The translations under genes and the position numbers were made by a program. This document shows positions 33,170 through 41,290 of a DNA stretch of 64,000 nucleotides, one piece after another (the stretch's first letter is position 1; the number at the start of each line of letters is the position of its first letter). The stretch comes from Methanobacteriota archaeon (GTDB taxonomy: Archaea; Halobacteriota; Methanomicrobia; Methanomicrobiales; Methanoculleaceae). The notes below the pieces were generated by a model. The model worked only from the letters and a program-made list of their open reading frames with translations. It was not told where the DNA came from and searched no databases. The stretch is taken from assembly GCA_023393455.1 (NCBI GenBank), contig JAEWLJ010000010.1, positions 1 through 64,000 of the forward strand, written 5' to 3'.

Positions 33170-34585
33170 ATGCGAATGCCCCGTATCTACCTCGGTAAAA
33201 TTCTGCTCCGCTGGTGCGACTCATGCCATGTCCCCGTGCTCTCCGGGGTCTGCGCCTGCGGCGCCCCCACCCGTCCGGTAGCCGTCACGCCGCCGGGAGA
33301 CGCCCGGCCCGCGTTCCCCGACGACATCGAGCGGATCAATCGCATATTCGGCGAACATTTCGGAGCACCGCTGATACCGGAGGGGCACATCGCGCTCCTG
33401 AACAAGGTCCCCGCCGACGACCGCATGGACGAGATCGTCCTCGGCGGGGCGGTCGTGGGCGCGATCCGCTACATCCCCGACGAGGGCCTCTACGAACCCC
33501 TGCCGCGCCCGGCCGCCGCGAATTACCTGCGGCCGACGAAGCGCTACGTGGTCATCGACGACGGCGCGATCCCGTCCATCCGTGACTCCGGGGCAAGCGT
33601 TCTCGCACCGGGCCTCGTCTCGATCGACCCCGCCGTCGCCGAAGGCGACGAGGTCTTCATCCTGACGAAGGCCGGCGAGTGCATCGGCGTCGGGAGAGCA
33701 AAGGTCGACGCAGCAACCGCCGGGACGCTAGAGCGGGGGGTCATCGTCAGGACGCGAAAGAACGTGCCCTCGATCTGTCTTCCCGGGGAAGCGGCCTGGG
33801 ATGACGCCGTGAGAGCAAACGAACCGGCTCTCGCGGAGTACGAGGGCAAGAGCGTCCGGTTCGTCCGCGAGGTCGCGGAGCAGAACCCACAGAGGCCGAC
33901 GGTCTCCTACTCCGGCGGCAAGGACAGCCTCGCGACCCTGCTCGTCGTCTTGAAGGCGCTCGGCCCGGTGCCGCTCCTCTTCGCGGACACGGGGCTCGAG
34001 TTCCCCGAGACCTGCGAGAACGTGGATGCGGTGGCGGAGCGCTACGACCTTCCCGTCCTCCGGGTCTGCGACGAGGAGACGTTCTGGAACGAGTTCGAGG
34101 AGAACGGTCCGCCGGCCGTGGACCACCGCTGGTGCTGCAAGGTCTGCAAACTCCACCCGATCGGCCGCCTGATCGGCGAGAACTGGGGAGAGTGCCTCTC
34201 GTTCATCGGGCAGCGGAAGTACGAGTCGGTGAAGCGGATGCAGAGCAGGCGGGTCTGGCGGAACGCCAACGTCCCGCAACAACTCTCGGCGGCCCCGATC
34301 CAGCAGTGGACGGCGATGCACGTCTGGCTCTACATCTTCCGCGAGAAAGCGCCCTACAACACCCTTTACACGAAGGGGCTCGACCGGATCGGGTGTTTCA
34401 TGTGCCCCTCAAGCGATCTCGCGACGTTTGCGATCATCGAGGAGTCCCACCCCGAACTCCTGGAGATCTGGAGAGAGAGACTCGCCGGGTGGCAGGAGAA
34501 GCAGGGCCTCCCGGGGGACTGGATCGAGCGCGGGCTCTGGCGGAAACGGGGAGATGCCGATGAAGAAGAGGATAGTTATAATTGA
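33170..34585 (+). CDS. PUA-domain PAPS-reductase-like protein
   Basis: A 471-residue protein with a zinc-ribbon start (CDSCHVPVLSGVCACG), a PUA-like RNA-binding domain at about residues 125-195 and a PAPS reductase/N-type ATP pyrophosphatase domain at about 230-440. The PP-loop is SYSGGKDSLATLLV. Cys-rich segments RWCCKVCKLHP and RIGCFMCPSS could bind a cluster or zinc. The PUA plus PP-loop layout suggests ATP-dependent modification, possibly thiolation, of an RNA, but this is inference. TATA-like CTTTTATTC lies 18-27 bases before the ATG, so the mRNA is probably leaderless. It overlaps hisH. Confidence 0.82.
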   Translation: MRMPRIYLGKILLRWCDSCHVPVLSGVCACGAPTRPVAVTPPGDARPAFPDDIERINRIFGEHFGAPLIPEGHIALLNKVPADDRMDEIVLGGAVVGAIRYIPDEGLYEPLPRPAAANYLRPTKRYVVIDDGAIPSIRDSGASVLAPGLVSIDPAVAEGDEVFILTKAGECIGVGRAKVDAATAGTLERGVIVRTRKNVPSICLPGEAAWDDAVRANEPALAEYEGKSVRFVREVAEQNPQRPTVSYSGGKDSLATLLVVLKALGPVPLLFADTGLEFPETCENVDAVAERYDLPVLRVCDEETFWNEFEENGPPAVDHRWCCKVCKLHPIGRLIGENWGECLSFIGQRKYESVKRMQSRRVWRNANVPQQLSAAPIQQWTAMHVWLYIFREKAPYNTLYTKGLDRIGCFMCPSSDLATFAIIEESHPELLEIWRERLAGWQEKQGLPGDWIERGLWRKRGDADEEEDSYN

Positions 34586-35168
34586 TTACGGTCTCGGCAA
34601 CCTGCACAGCGTCTTCCGGGGCCTCGAGCGGGCGGGGGCGGCGCCGACGATCACGGCCGACCCGGAGGTGATAGCGGCCGCCGACGGCATCGTCCTCCCC
34701 GGCGTCGGGGCGTTCCGGGAGGGGATGGAGATGCTCGGCGGACTCGCGGGGACCGTCCTCTCAGTCGCGAACGAGAGACCGCTCCTCGGGATCTGCCTCG
34801 GGATGCAGATGCTGATGGACTCAAGCGAAGAGCACGGCGTCCACCGGGGGCTCGGCCTCGTTGCGGGCGACGTGAAACGGTTTGTGCCGGCCGCCGGGGA
34901 GAAGGTCCCCCACATGGGCTGGAACACCATCCATGTCGACCCGGCGACCCCGCTCTTTGACGGGCTCCACGAGGAGGAGTACGTCTACTTCGTCCACTCC
35001 TACTACGCGGCCGCCGCACCGGACCACACCATCGCGAGCACCACCTACATCCACCCCTTCTCCTCGGCGGTCAACAACGCCCTCACCTACGGCGTCCAGT
35101 TCCACCCGGAGAAGAGCGGGCTGGTGGGGCTGAAGATCCTTGAGAACTTTATAGAGCGGATCTGCTGA
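34560..35168 (+). CDS. hisH: Imidazole glycerol phosphate synthase, glutaminase subunit HisH
   Basis: HisH releases ammonia from glutamine for HisF to make imidazole glycerol phosphate in histidine synthesis. The 202-residue class I glutaminase has the nucleophile Cys in LGICLGMQML and the His and Glu in GVQFHPEKSG. VLPGVGAFREGM and PHMGWNTI are family markers. The start overlaps the preceding gene by 26 bases, with GGGGAG as its ribosome binding site; an ATG two codons upstream is possible. hisF is not in the window. Confidence 0.95.
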   Translation: MKKRIVIIDYGLGNLHSVFRGLERAGAAPTITADPEVIAAADGIVLPGVGAFREGMEMLGGLAGTVLSVANERPLLGICLGMQMLMDSSEEHGVHRGLGLVAGDVKRFVPAAGEKVPHMGWNTIHVDPATPLFDGLHEEEYVYFVHSYYAAAAPDHTIASTTYIHPFSSAVNNALTYGVQFHPEKSGLVGLKILENFIERIC

Positions 35169-35285
35169 GCTGAGACCTCCCGAACGCGACCGGCCGAAGG
35201 CCTTCGCGCCGGGAGCGTGAGAAGAACAAGATTCTTCGAGCGAGGGGGGCCTGGCTCCCGGTTTCTTAGCCCTTTGGGGCGGTGC

Positions 35286-35293
35286 GTTTTTTT
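35286..35293 (+). terminator. Poly-T transcription end after hisH
   Basis: A GTTTTTTT run about 120 bases after the hisH stop, the usual archaeal intrinsic termination signal. There is no strong hairpin in front of it. Confidence 0.4.
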
Positions 35294-35416
35294 GAGGGAG
35301 TGATACAGCAGAGGCTGGCATCGCACGTGATAGTGATTGAGTATCGGTTCGGATAGATCAACGGAACTCACACCGGGGACACTCATGTGTGCGCTTTGGG
35401 TACGCCCCGGAGACGG

Positions 35417-35573
35417 ATTCCGAGGGAATATCGCCATTGGGGGAGGGGCTGACGGGGAGGGGGGAGTATCCCCCCCTGTCTCTACCCTCTACCTGTAAAC
35501 GTACAAACCCCACCCCGCCCGGCCTCCGGCCTCCTCCCCCGCCCCAGAGGGGCGGGGGCGGTGCGTGGCGATA
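35417..35573. repeat. Intergenic TIR element, copy 3
   Basis: About 157 bases beginning GATTCCGAGGGAATATCGCC and ending GGGGGCGGTGCGTGGCGATA. The interior matches copy 2 closely (CTGACGGGGAGGGGGGAGTA, CCCCCTGTCTCTACC, CCCGCCCGGCCTCCGGCC). It lies in the 700-base gap between hisH and the acyl-CoA synthetase. Confidence 0.75.
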
Positions 35574-35867
35574 GGCGATCGCCTATGGGACGTCGCTGGA
35601 GAAGACGATAGTCTTGGACCGGCGACGTTCCGGAGAACGACTGTCCATTGGACAGGAGTTTGAGAAGCCCAGAGGGTTCGAGGCGTGAGCGAAGAGCGAA
35701 ACTCGAGCACCGGAGGCGCGCAGTCCCCACGGTTCACTGCGTTGCGATATATTCCTCAATTCAGCCGCTCTGCTTGCCATGCCTCGCGGTCTCCGAACTC
35801 CCTTGAGACAGTCAATACGATGCGAGCCTGGGCACCATCAAGCCCATAAAAATAGAGGAAACCCCGC
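35574..35867. other. Gene-free region with low-level repeats
   Basis: No gene is supported. The segment GGCGTGAGCGAAGAGCGAAA near 35682 resembles GAGCGTGAGAAGAACAAGAT near 35214, on the other side of repeat copy 3, which hints at a second short repeat flanking it. CGATAGGCGATCGCCTAT at 35569-35586 is a near-palindrome that begins inside the end of copy 3. Confidence 0.35.
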
Positions 35868-37706
35868 TCAGTTCCCGTTGTTGTTCATGTGCAGTTCCTG
35901 ATCCCGCAGGACGTTCCTCTGGATCTTGCCGGATATCGTCTTCGGGAGTTCCTGGACGAACTCGATCATCCGCGGGTACTTGTACGGGGCGGTGGTGTTC
36001 CGGACGTGGGCCTGGAGTTCCTTGACCAGCGCTTCGGAGGGCTGGTAGCCGGACTTCAGGACGATGAAGGCCTTGACGACCATCCCGCGGATGAGGTCGG
36101 GCGACCCGACGACCGCCGACTCCTGGACGGCCGGATGCTCCATGAGGGCGCTCTCGACCTCGAACGGCCCGATCCGGTAGCCGGACGACTTGATGACGTC
36201 GTCGCTCCTCCCGATGAACCAGAAGTAGCCGTCCTCGTCCATCCGTGCCTTGTCGCCGGTGTAGTAGTATCCGTTCTGGAACGACTCCCGGTTCGCCTCG
36301 GGGTTGTCCAGGTACTCCACGAAGAGCCCGACCGGCCGGGGGTTGAGTTTGACGGCGATCCGCCCCTCTTCCCCGGCGCCGACCACCTTGCCGTCGTCGT
36401 CGTGGAGCTCGATATGCCAGCCCGGAGAGGGTCTTCCCATGGAACCGGGCTTATGCTTCATGCAGGGGAATGTCGCGATGCAGCAGACGGTCTCCGTCTG
36501 GCCGTATCCCTCGTAGATGGCCTCCCCCGTGCCGTCCTCCCAGACGCGGATCACCTCGGGGTTGAGCGGCTCCCCGGCGCTGCAGCAGTGCCGCAGGTCG
36601 CGGAAATCGAACTTGTCGAGATCGGCCAGGATCAGCATCCGGTAGACCGTCGGCGGCGCACAGAACGTGGTCACCTCGTACTTCTCGATCAGCGGCAGGA
36701 GCTCGGTCGCGCCGAACTTCCCCCGGATGTCGTAGACGAAGATGCAGGCCCCGGCGATCCACTGGCCGAATATCTTGCCCCAGGCGCACTTCGCCCACCC
36801 GGTATCGGAGAAGGTCAGGTGCAGGTCGTTCTCCGTGACGTCCTGCCAGAGCGAGGCGGTGATGATGTGCCCGAGCGGGTAGGAGTGGTCGTGCAGCACC
36901 ATCTTGGCCTCGCCGGTGGTGCCCGAGGTGAAGTAGATCATCATCGGGTCGGTCGCCCTCGTCCTCTTCGCGACCGGCATGCTGACCTTGTGGTGCGATA
37001 CCGGCGCGGGATACTCGAGTTCATGGAGGTAACTCGCCCAGCCCTTCCGCTCCCCGTCCACCAGGAAGAGGGTGTCGAGCAGCGAGCAGGAGTCGGCGAC
37101 CTCGTCGATCTTCTCGGCGTTCTCCAGGTTCGTGATGACCATCCGGAACTTCCCGGCCTTGATGCGGTATTTGATATCTTTCGGGGTCAGCATCGTCGGG
37201 CAGGGGCAGAAGACCGCACCGAGTTTGGTGAGCGCGATGACGAAGATCCACCATTCCGGGACACGCGGGAGCATCAGCATCACCCGGTCGCCCTTCTTGA
37301 TGCCGAACTTGAGGAGGATGTTCGCGGCGCCGTTCGAGAGGTACCGCAGGTCGCGGAAGGTGTACTTCTTCTCGTTTCCTTTCTGGTCGACCCAGATCAT
37401 CGCCAGTTTGTTCCGGTCGGTCTCGGCCCACCGGTCGATCACGTCGTAGCCGAAGTTGAACTGATCGGGGACATCGATCCTGAAGTTGGCGCAGGCGGCA
37501 TCGTAGTCGGTCATGTTCGGCTCCCGGGCGTTTGCGGGCTGTACCCCCGCAGGAACCGCGGTCTGCACGCCTTTTGCAGACGCACCGTTGAGGTACTTCG
37601 TGCAGAGGTCGTTGAGCCATTCCGACCGGGATACACCCCGGTATTCGCGCATCCTGTCGATCGCTTCCACGAGGTCATCATCCATCGTGACCGAGTATCG
37701 CACCAT
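35868..37706 (-). CDS. Acyl-CoA synthetase with N-terminal ribbon-helix-helix DNA-binding domain
   Basis: A 612-residue AMP-forming acyl-CoA synthetase, closest by eye to medium-chain synthetases, which activate carboxylic acids to CoA thioesters with ATP. The enzyme part spans about residues 75-605: P-loop YFTSGTTGEAKMV, GYGQTETV, YYTGDKARMD and the C-terminal catalytic Lys in KTISGKIQRN. Residues 1-45 (MVRYSVTMDDDLVEAIDRMR and on through GVSRSEWLNDL) form a CopG-type ribbon-helix-helix domain, joined by a 25-residue Ala/Pro linker in one uninterrupted frame. Such a fusion suggests self-regulation. A GTG 30 bases upstream is an alternative start. An inverted repeat overlaps the start. Confidence 0.92.
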   Translation of the reverse strand: MVRYSVTMDDDLVEAIDRMREYRGVSRSEWLNDLCTKYLNGASAKGVQTAVPAGVQPANAREPNMTDYDAACANFRIDVPDQFNFGYDVIDRWAETDRNKLAMIWVDQKGNEKKYTFRDLRYLSNGAANILLKFGIKKGDRVMLMLPRVPEWWIFVIALTKLGAVFCPCPTMLTPKDIKYRIKAGKFRMVITNLENAEKIDEVADSCSLLDTLFLVDGERKGWASYLHELEYPAPVSHHKVSMPVAKRTRATDPMMIYFTSGTTGEAKMVLHDHSYPLGHIITASLWQDVTENDLHLTFSDTGWAKCAWGKIFGQWIAGACIFVYDIRGKFGATELLPLIEKYEVTTFCAPPTVYRMLILADLDKFDFRDLRHCCSAGEPLNPEVIRVWEDGTGEAIYEGYGQTETVCCIATFPCMKHKPGSMGRPSPGWHIELHDDDGKVVGAGEEGRIAVKLNPRPVGLFVEYLDNPEANRESFQNGYYYTGDKARMDEDGYFWFIGRSDDVIKSSGYRIGPFEVESALMEHPAVQESAVVGSPDLIRGMVVKAFIVLKSGYQPSEALVKELQAHVRNTTAPYKYPRMIEFVQELPKTISGKIQRNVLRDQELHMNNNGN

Positions 37707-37730
37707 ACAGTACAGGTTTGTGGTGCAGTA
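37696..37730. promoter_or_regulatory. Inverted repeat over the acyl-CoA synthetase start, candidate operator
   Basis: TATCGCACCA at 37696-37705 and TGGTGCAGTA at 37721-37730 are inverted copies matching at 8 of 10 positions, with 15 bases between. The set covers the start codon and reaches the likely TATA element (GATATACT on the minus strand at about 37728-37735). A protein bound here would compete with transcription initiation. The obvious candidate is the RHH domain the gene itself encodes. Confidence 0.5.
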
Positions 37731-37869
37731 TATCACCTTTTTGATTCACCCCGCACCACATCCGGGCGATCAACCCCCTCCAGGCGCACCACCACAGAGA
37801 ATGTGCCGCGGAGCGCACCGGACCACTACACCGCCACGTTCAAATAACAGGCATGCACCCGGACCGCCC

Positions 37870-38718
37870 ATGGCGGAGCGAACCATCCTCGTCACGGGCT
37901 CGACGGACGGTATCGGAGAGGCGACCGCACGCGCACTCTCCCGGCAGGGCCACCGCGTGCTGCTCCACGGCAGGTATCCGGGGAAAGGCAGAAAGGTCCT
38001 TATGGAACTGGAGGCGGCCACCGGCTCCGACCGGCTCGATCTCTTCATCGCCGACCTCTCGGTGCAGGAGCAGGTCAGGGGTCTTGCGGAGGAGGTCGCC
38101 GGGGCATACGATCGGCTCGACATCCTCGTCAACAACGCCGGGGTCTTCATGCCGGAGCGGGCGGTTGCTCCCGGCGGGATCGAGATGACGTTCGCCGTGA
38201 ACTTCCTCTCGCAGGTCCTGCTCACCCACGAACTCCTGGGGCTCCTCGAGCGGAGCGCTCCGGCACGGATCGTCAACGTCGCGTCGATCGCTCACCGGAG
38301 CGTGAGGTCGGTCGACTGGGGGAACCTTCCGGGTCTTGTGGACTACGACGCCTACGACGCCTACGCGGTCTCCAAGTTAGGGGTCGTCGCCTTCACCGCC
38401 CGGCTCGCCCGGACGCTCAATGGGACGGGGGTGACGGCGAACAGTCTCCACCCGGGGGTGATCGACACGAAACTCCTCCGGGCCTACACCGGCGGGAGGG
38501 ACGGCGGCGCACCGCCGGAGAAGGGGGCGGAGGTGGAGGTGCACCTCGCCCTCTCCCCGGATGCCGGGGAGACGAGCGGCGGCTACTTCGAGGAGAGACG
38601 GTGGAAGCGCCCGTCGTCCCTCGCCCTCGATGCAGGGGTGCAGGAACGGTTCTGGGAGATGGGGAGCAGCCTCACGGGGGCGGTGCGGTGGGCCGACCCG
38701 AAAGCATATGCACGATGA
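37870..38718 (+). CDS. Short-chain dehydrogenase/reductase, retinol dehydrogenase-like
   Basis: A 282-residue classical SDR using NAD(P)H. The cofactor turn is TGSTDGIGEATARAL, NNAGVF follows at about residue 83, Ser is in NVASIAH and the catalytic YxxxK is in YAVSKLG. The extended C-terminal region (HPGVIDTKLL and on) resembles retinol dehydrogenase/WW-domain oxidoreductase types. The substrate is unknown. It is divergent from the RHH-acyl-CoA synthetase with 163 bases between starts, so it might share its regulation. The start is the ATG at 37870; the open frame further upstream is not protein-like. Confidence 0.9.
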   Translation: MAERTILVTGSTDGIGEATARALSRQGHRVLLHGRYPGKGRKVLMELEAATGSDRLDLFIADLSVQEQVRGLAEEVAGAYDRLDILVNNAGVFMPERAVAPGGIEMTFAVNFLSQVLLTHELLGLLERSAPARIVNVASIAHRSVRSVDWGNLPGLVDYDAYDAYAVSKLGVVAFTARLARTLNGTGVTANSLHPGVIDTKLLRAYTGGRDGGAPPEKGAEVEVHLALSPDAGETSGGYFEERRWKRPSSLALDAGVQERFWEMGSSLTGAVRWADPKAYAR

Positions 38719-38751
38719 GGGAGAGCGAGCACCACCCGGAGGGAGAGCAAC

Positions 38752-38928
38752 ATGGCAAAACGCGATCTGAAAGGCGAAGAGAAAGCAGAGACGAAGGAAT
38801 ACTGGTGCGAGATCTGCGGGGCGGCCTGCGACGAGATCACCGAAGAGAACTACCCGGACCTCGAGAAGGCGAGAACGCTCTGCCCTGACTGCAAGAAGTC
38901 CTACGAGGAGTCCTGCAAGATCAGGTGA
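38752..38928 (+). CDS. 58-residue zinc-ribbon protein
   Basis: A small charged protein with two C-x2-C pairs (WCEICGAACDEI and LCPDCKKSYE) about 20 residues apart and a third Cys near the C-terminus (SCKIR). It has an excellent ribosome binding site (GGAGGGAGAG) and starts 33 bases after the SDR stop, so it is probably in the same operon. No family is recognised beyond zinc ribbon. Confidence 0.75.
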   Translation: MAKRDLKGEEKAETKEYWCEICGAACDEITEENYPDLEKARTLCPDCKKSYEESCKIR

Positions 38929-38940
38929 CGGGCGGGAAGA

Positions 38941-39255
38941 TCACTTCCCGCCTTTCTTGAGTTCCTCGATCATCTCTTCGACTTCATCGTAGCCGTGCCG
39001 GTAGAACTCCTCTTCGCCGGGCTCAAGCTCACGGAGAAGCCGCAGGAACTCTCCCGCATGCTCTTTCTCCTCGTCCGCGATATCACGCATCACCTTCTGG
39101 ACCAGCGGGTCGTCTGTCGATTCGGCGATCTGGTTGTAGAACTGGATCGCCTCGTACTCGGCGGCGATCGAGAACCGGATCGTCCTGATCAGTTCTCCCC
39201 GGTCCAGTCTGCGCTCCATACGGTTCCCGGAGAACGGCTGTGCAAATTCAGGCAT
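38941..39255 (-). CDS. Ferritin-like protein, encapsulated-ferritin type
   Basis: A 104-residue two-helix ferritin-like protein. The N-terminal PEFAQPFSGNRMERRLDRGE closely recalls the ferritin-like domain carried at the N-terminus of some archaeal encapsulins. The diiron ligands appear as E-Y-E-A-I-Q in the first helix and D-E-E-K-E-H in the second. A subunit this short must form the four-helix site as a dimer, as in EncFtn. The start at 39255 is set by GGAGGTCAT just upstream. No encapsulin shell gene is in the window. Confidence 0.82.
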   Translation of the reverse strand: MPEFAQPFSGNRMERRLDRGELIRTIRFSIAAEYEAIQFYNQIAESTDDPLVQKVMRDIADEEKEHAGEFLRLLRELEPGEEEFYRHGYDEVEEMIEELKKGGK

Positions 39256-39290
39256 CTGGGATGACCTCCGGCGGCTCATGGGAAGCAGCG

Positions 39291-39300
39291 TTATTTATAC
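39291..39300 (-). promoter_or_regulatory. TATA box of the ferritin-like gene
   Basis: On the minus strand GTATAAATAA lies 36-45 bases before the ATG at 39255, with a strong GGAGGTCAT ribosome binding site in between. Confidence 0.6.
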
Positions 39301-39377
39301 ATTGGGCAGGTTGCTGCCCCGGTACTTCGCTAAACTGTTGGAGCAGTCCGCCCGGAGATCAAACCATCCTTTCGCGG

Positions 39378-39450
39378 CTTCGCGCTCTTCGTGTGAGGTT
39401 CTGTCGATACCGCCCCTATCCACTCACCCAAAGGCGCGAAGAACGCGAAG
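39378..39450. repeat. Imperfect inverted repeat in the gap before the methyltransferase
   Basis: CTTCGCGCTCTTCGTGTGAG at 39378-39397 pairs imperfectly with CTCACCCAAAGGCGCGAAGAACGCGAAG at 39423-39450. A small perfect hairpin (GTTTCGG, GTG, CCGAAAC) follows at 39503-39519. Otherwise the 370-base gap is empty apart from promoters. Confidence 0.5.
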
Positions 39451-39626
39451 TCCAGGTGCTGCCAACCCCTCGTTGCCGTATTGTACGAGGCCGCATTGCT
39501 CAGTTTCGGGTGCCGAAACGAGTGAAGTACTGTGTCCGCGTGCCCATGATCATGGAACGGTCATATCCGCACCCGGGAACGAATCCACAAAAATGGTTAT
39601 AAACCTGAAACAGGTATGAGGGCAGC

Positions 39627-40658
39627 ATGGTGGTGCGGCCCCTGATACTGAGGTCTCTGGCGTTCATGCTTCAGACCACGGCACTCCTTCGCAGACGTGC
39701 CGTGGATCTGCTGCAATCCCGGGAATTCGGTCGAACGTTGCTCTACGACATCGAGAACCGGGGAACGTTCGAGGACTTCTCATGCCATGAGATGATGATT
39801 GCAGACAATGTGCGGATGAAGAGTTATCACGATGCTATCGCGCGGTATATCAACCCGGGCGATGTCGTTGTCGATCTCGGAACGGGAACCGGCGTCCTCT
39901 CGTACTTCGCGGCGCAGAAAAACCCGGAGAAAATTTACGCCATCGACCATTCCGAGCTCATCATACGTGTCGCGAGAACGATCGCCGACGAGAACGGCAT
40001 CACCAATGTGACGTTTCTACCGCAAAACAGCCGCTCTTTCGAGCCGGACGAAGAAGTGGATGTCATCCTTCACGAACAGATGGGCTCCAATCTCATCGAC
40101 GAAAATATGATAGAGAACATTCTGGATCTCAAAAAGCGGGTATTAAAGAGCACGGGAAGAATCCTGCCCGGAAGATTCGAGTTGTTCCTCGAACCGATCT
40201 GCCTGAAAGAGGAGTACAGGGTTCCCCACCTCTGGGAGAACAACATCTACGGTATAGACTTCAACTGTCTGAAAGATTGCAGCGAGTATACCGATCATTC
40301 GCGGCCGTCAAAACTCAAGATCGAGCATTCTTCGGTAGACTACTTCCTCTGCGACCCGGAACCGATCCTCTCCTTCGACCTGAACACGATGCACGATCCG
40401 GGCGAGATTCCGAACTCCATCGAGACGACAAAGAACGTGGTTCGACCCGGACAGATGGATGGCCTCTGCCTTTACTTCAAGGTGATATTCGACGACGAGA
40501 TCGGTTTCGATACCTCTCCCTTATCTCCGTTCACTCACTGGGATCACCCGCTGTTCAGAACGGAGAGGAGAGCGTATGCCCGGGGCGAAGAACTCTCACT
40601 CAAAATTAACCTGGAGAATCCCACCAGAAGGGAGACATGGTCGATATCGGTCACGTGA
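39627..40658 (+). CDS. PRMT-like class I SAM methyltransferase
   Basis: A 343-residue methyltransferase with a Rossmann SAM-binding core at about residues 75-150 (VVVDLGTGTGVLSYFAAQ, IYAIDHS) and a double-E-type loop LHEQMGSNLIDE. That loop is the hallmark of protein arginine methyltransferases (S/H-E-x-M-G-x2-L-x2-E). A beta-rich C-terminal half follows, as in PRMTs (GRILPGRFELFLEP). The THW loop is represented by FTHWDHPLF. The gene is visibly less GC-rich than its surroundings, which suggests transfer. A TATA element (GGTTATAAACC) precedes it closely. The substrate is unknown; arginine methylation in an archaeon would be unusual. Confidence 0.8.
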   Translation: MVVRPLILRSLAFMLQTTALLRRRAVDLLQSREFGRTLLYDIENRGTFEDFSCHEMMIADNVRMKSYHDAIARYINPGDVVVDLGTGTGVLSYFAAQKNPEKIYAIDHSELIIRVARTIADENGITNVTFLPQNSRSFEPDEEVDVILHEQMGSNLIDENMIENILDLKKRVLKSTGRILPGRFELFLEPICLKEEYRVPHLWENNIYGIDFNCLKDCSEYTDHSRPSKLKIEHSSVDYFLCDPEPILSFDLNTMHDPGEIPNSIETTKNVVRPGQMDGLCLYFKVIFDDEIGFDTSPLSPFTHWDHPLFRTERRAYARGEELSLKINLENPTRRETWSISVT

Positions 40659-40713
40659 CGTCCTGGTTGTGACACGGGCCCAACCCCGGAAGAGGGGAGC
40701 GAGTGCCCGGCCT

Positions 40714-41133
40714 TCACGCGACCTTCGCGATCCTCCCTTCCATATCCACCGGCTCCGGGAGGGACTCCATATACGCGACCAGGGCATCGACGTCGTACGG
40801 GCCATTGACGATACGTGTCCCTTCTCTGAAGACGGTGTACTTATCGCCGCCATGTACCTCCCGTTCGGGTCGAGCGGGGTACCGTTCACCCGGGTCTCGA
40901 CGATCCTATCGCCGGCGGGCTCTCTCTCGGCGAACGTATACGAAAGCCCGGATACGGCGAGGTTGTGGGGCGGCAGAGGGGTCTCCCACTGCCGCTCCAG
41001 CGCGTCCCGGACCTGTTCGCCCGTGAGCGTCATCGAGAGGACGGTAGACGAGAACGGCCAACAGGAGTACGAGCAAGCCGGCGATCACCTGCCGCCAGGG
41101 CGGCCTGCCGTCTCCGGAAGAACCGGGTTCCAT
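40714..41133 (-). pseudogene. Internally deleted, frameshifted 5'-nucleotidase
   Basis: Pieces of the 5'-nucleotidase at 44420 are found here in order. First is an N-terminal membrane anchor (RQVIAGLLVLLLAVLV, compare RQAIIGLLILLAVVLA), then directly TGEQVRDALERQWETPLPPH and LAVSGLSYTF from its C-terminal domain. After a small deletion and a change of frame come YTVFREGTRIVNGPYDVDAL and AYMESLPEPVD up to the stop. About 450 codons of the catalytic domain are missing. Even the 5' leader resembles that of the intact gene, so this is a decayed duplicate. Confidence 0.85.
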
Positions 41134-41290
41134 GAGAAGAGGTCATTTCAGGCGGTATAACTATCCGCTGAAAGAGATCCGGGCGGCGACGAGGTTGCCG
41201 GGCGATTACGGCCGCCCAACCGTCCCGGCGAGATGCGTCACGAAGACATATATCCACCCGGTATTGAACAATAATTAAGGGACACTGAGC

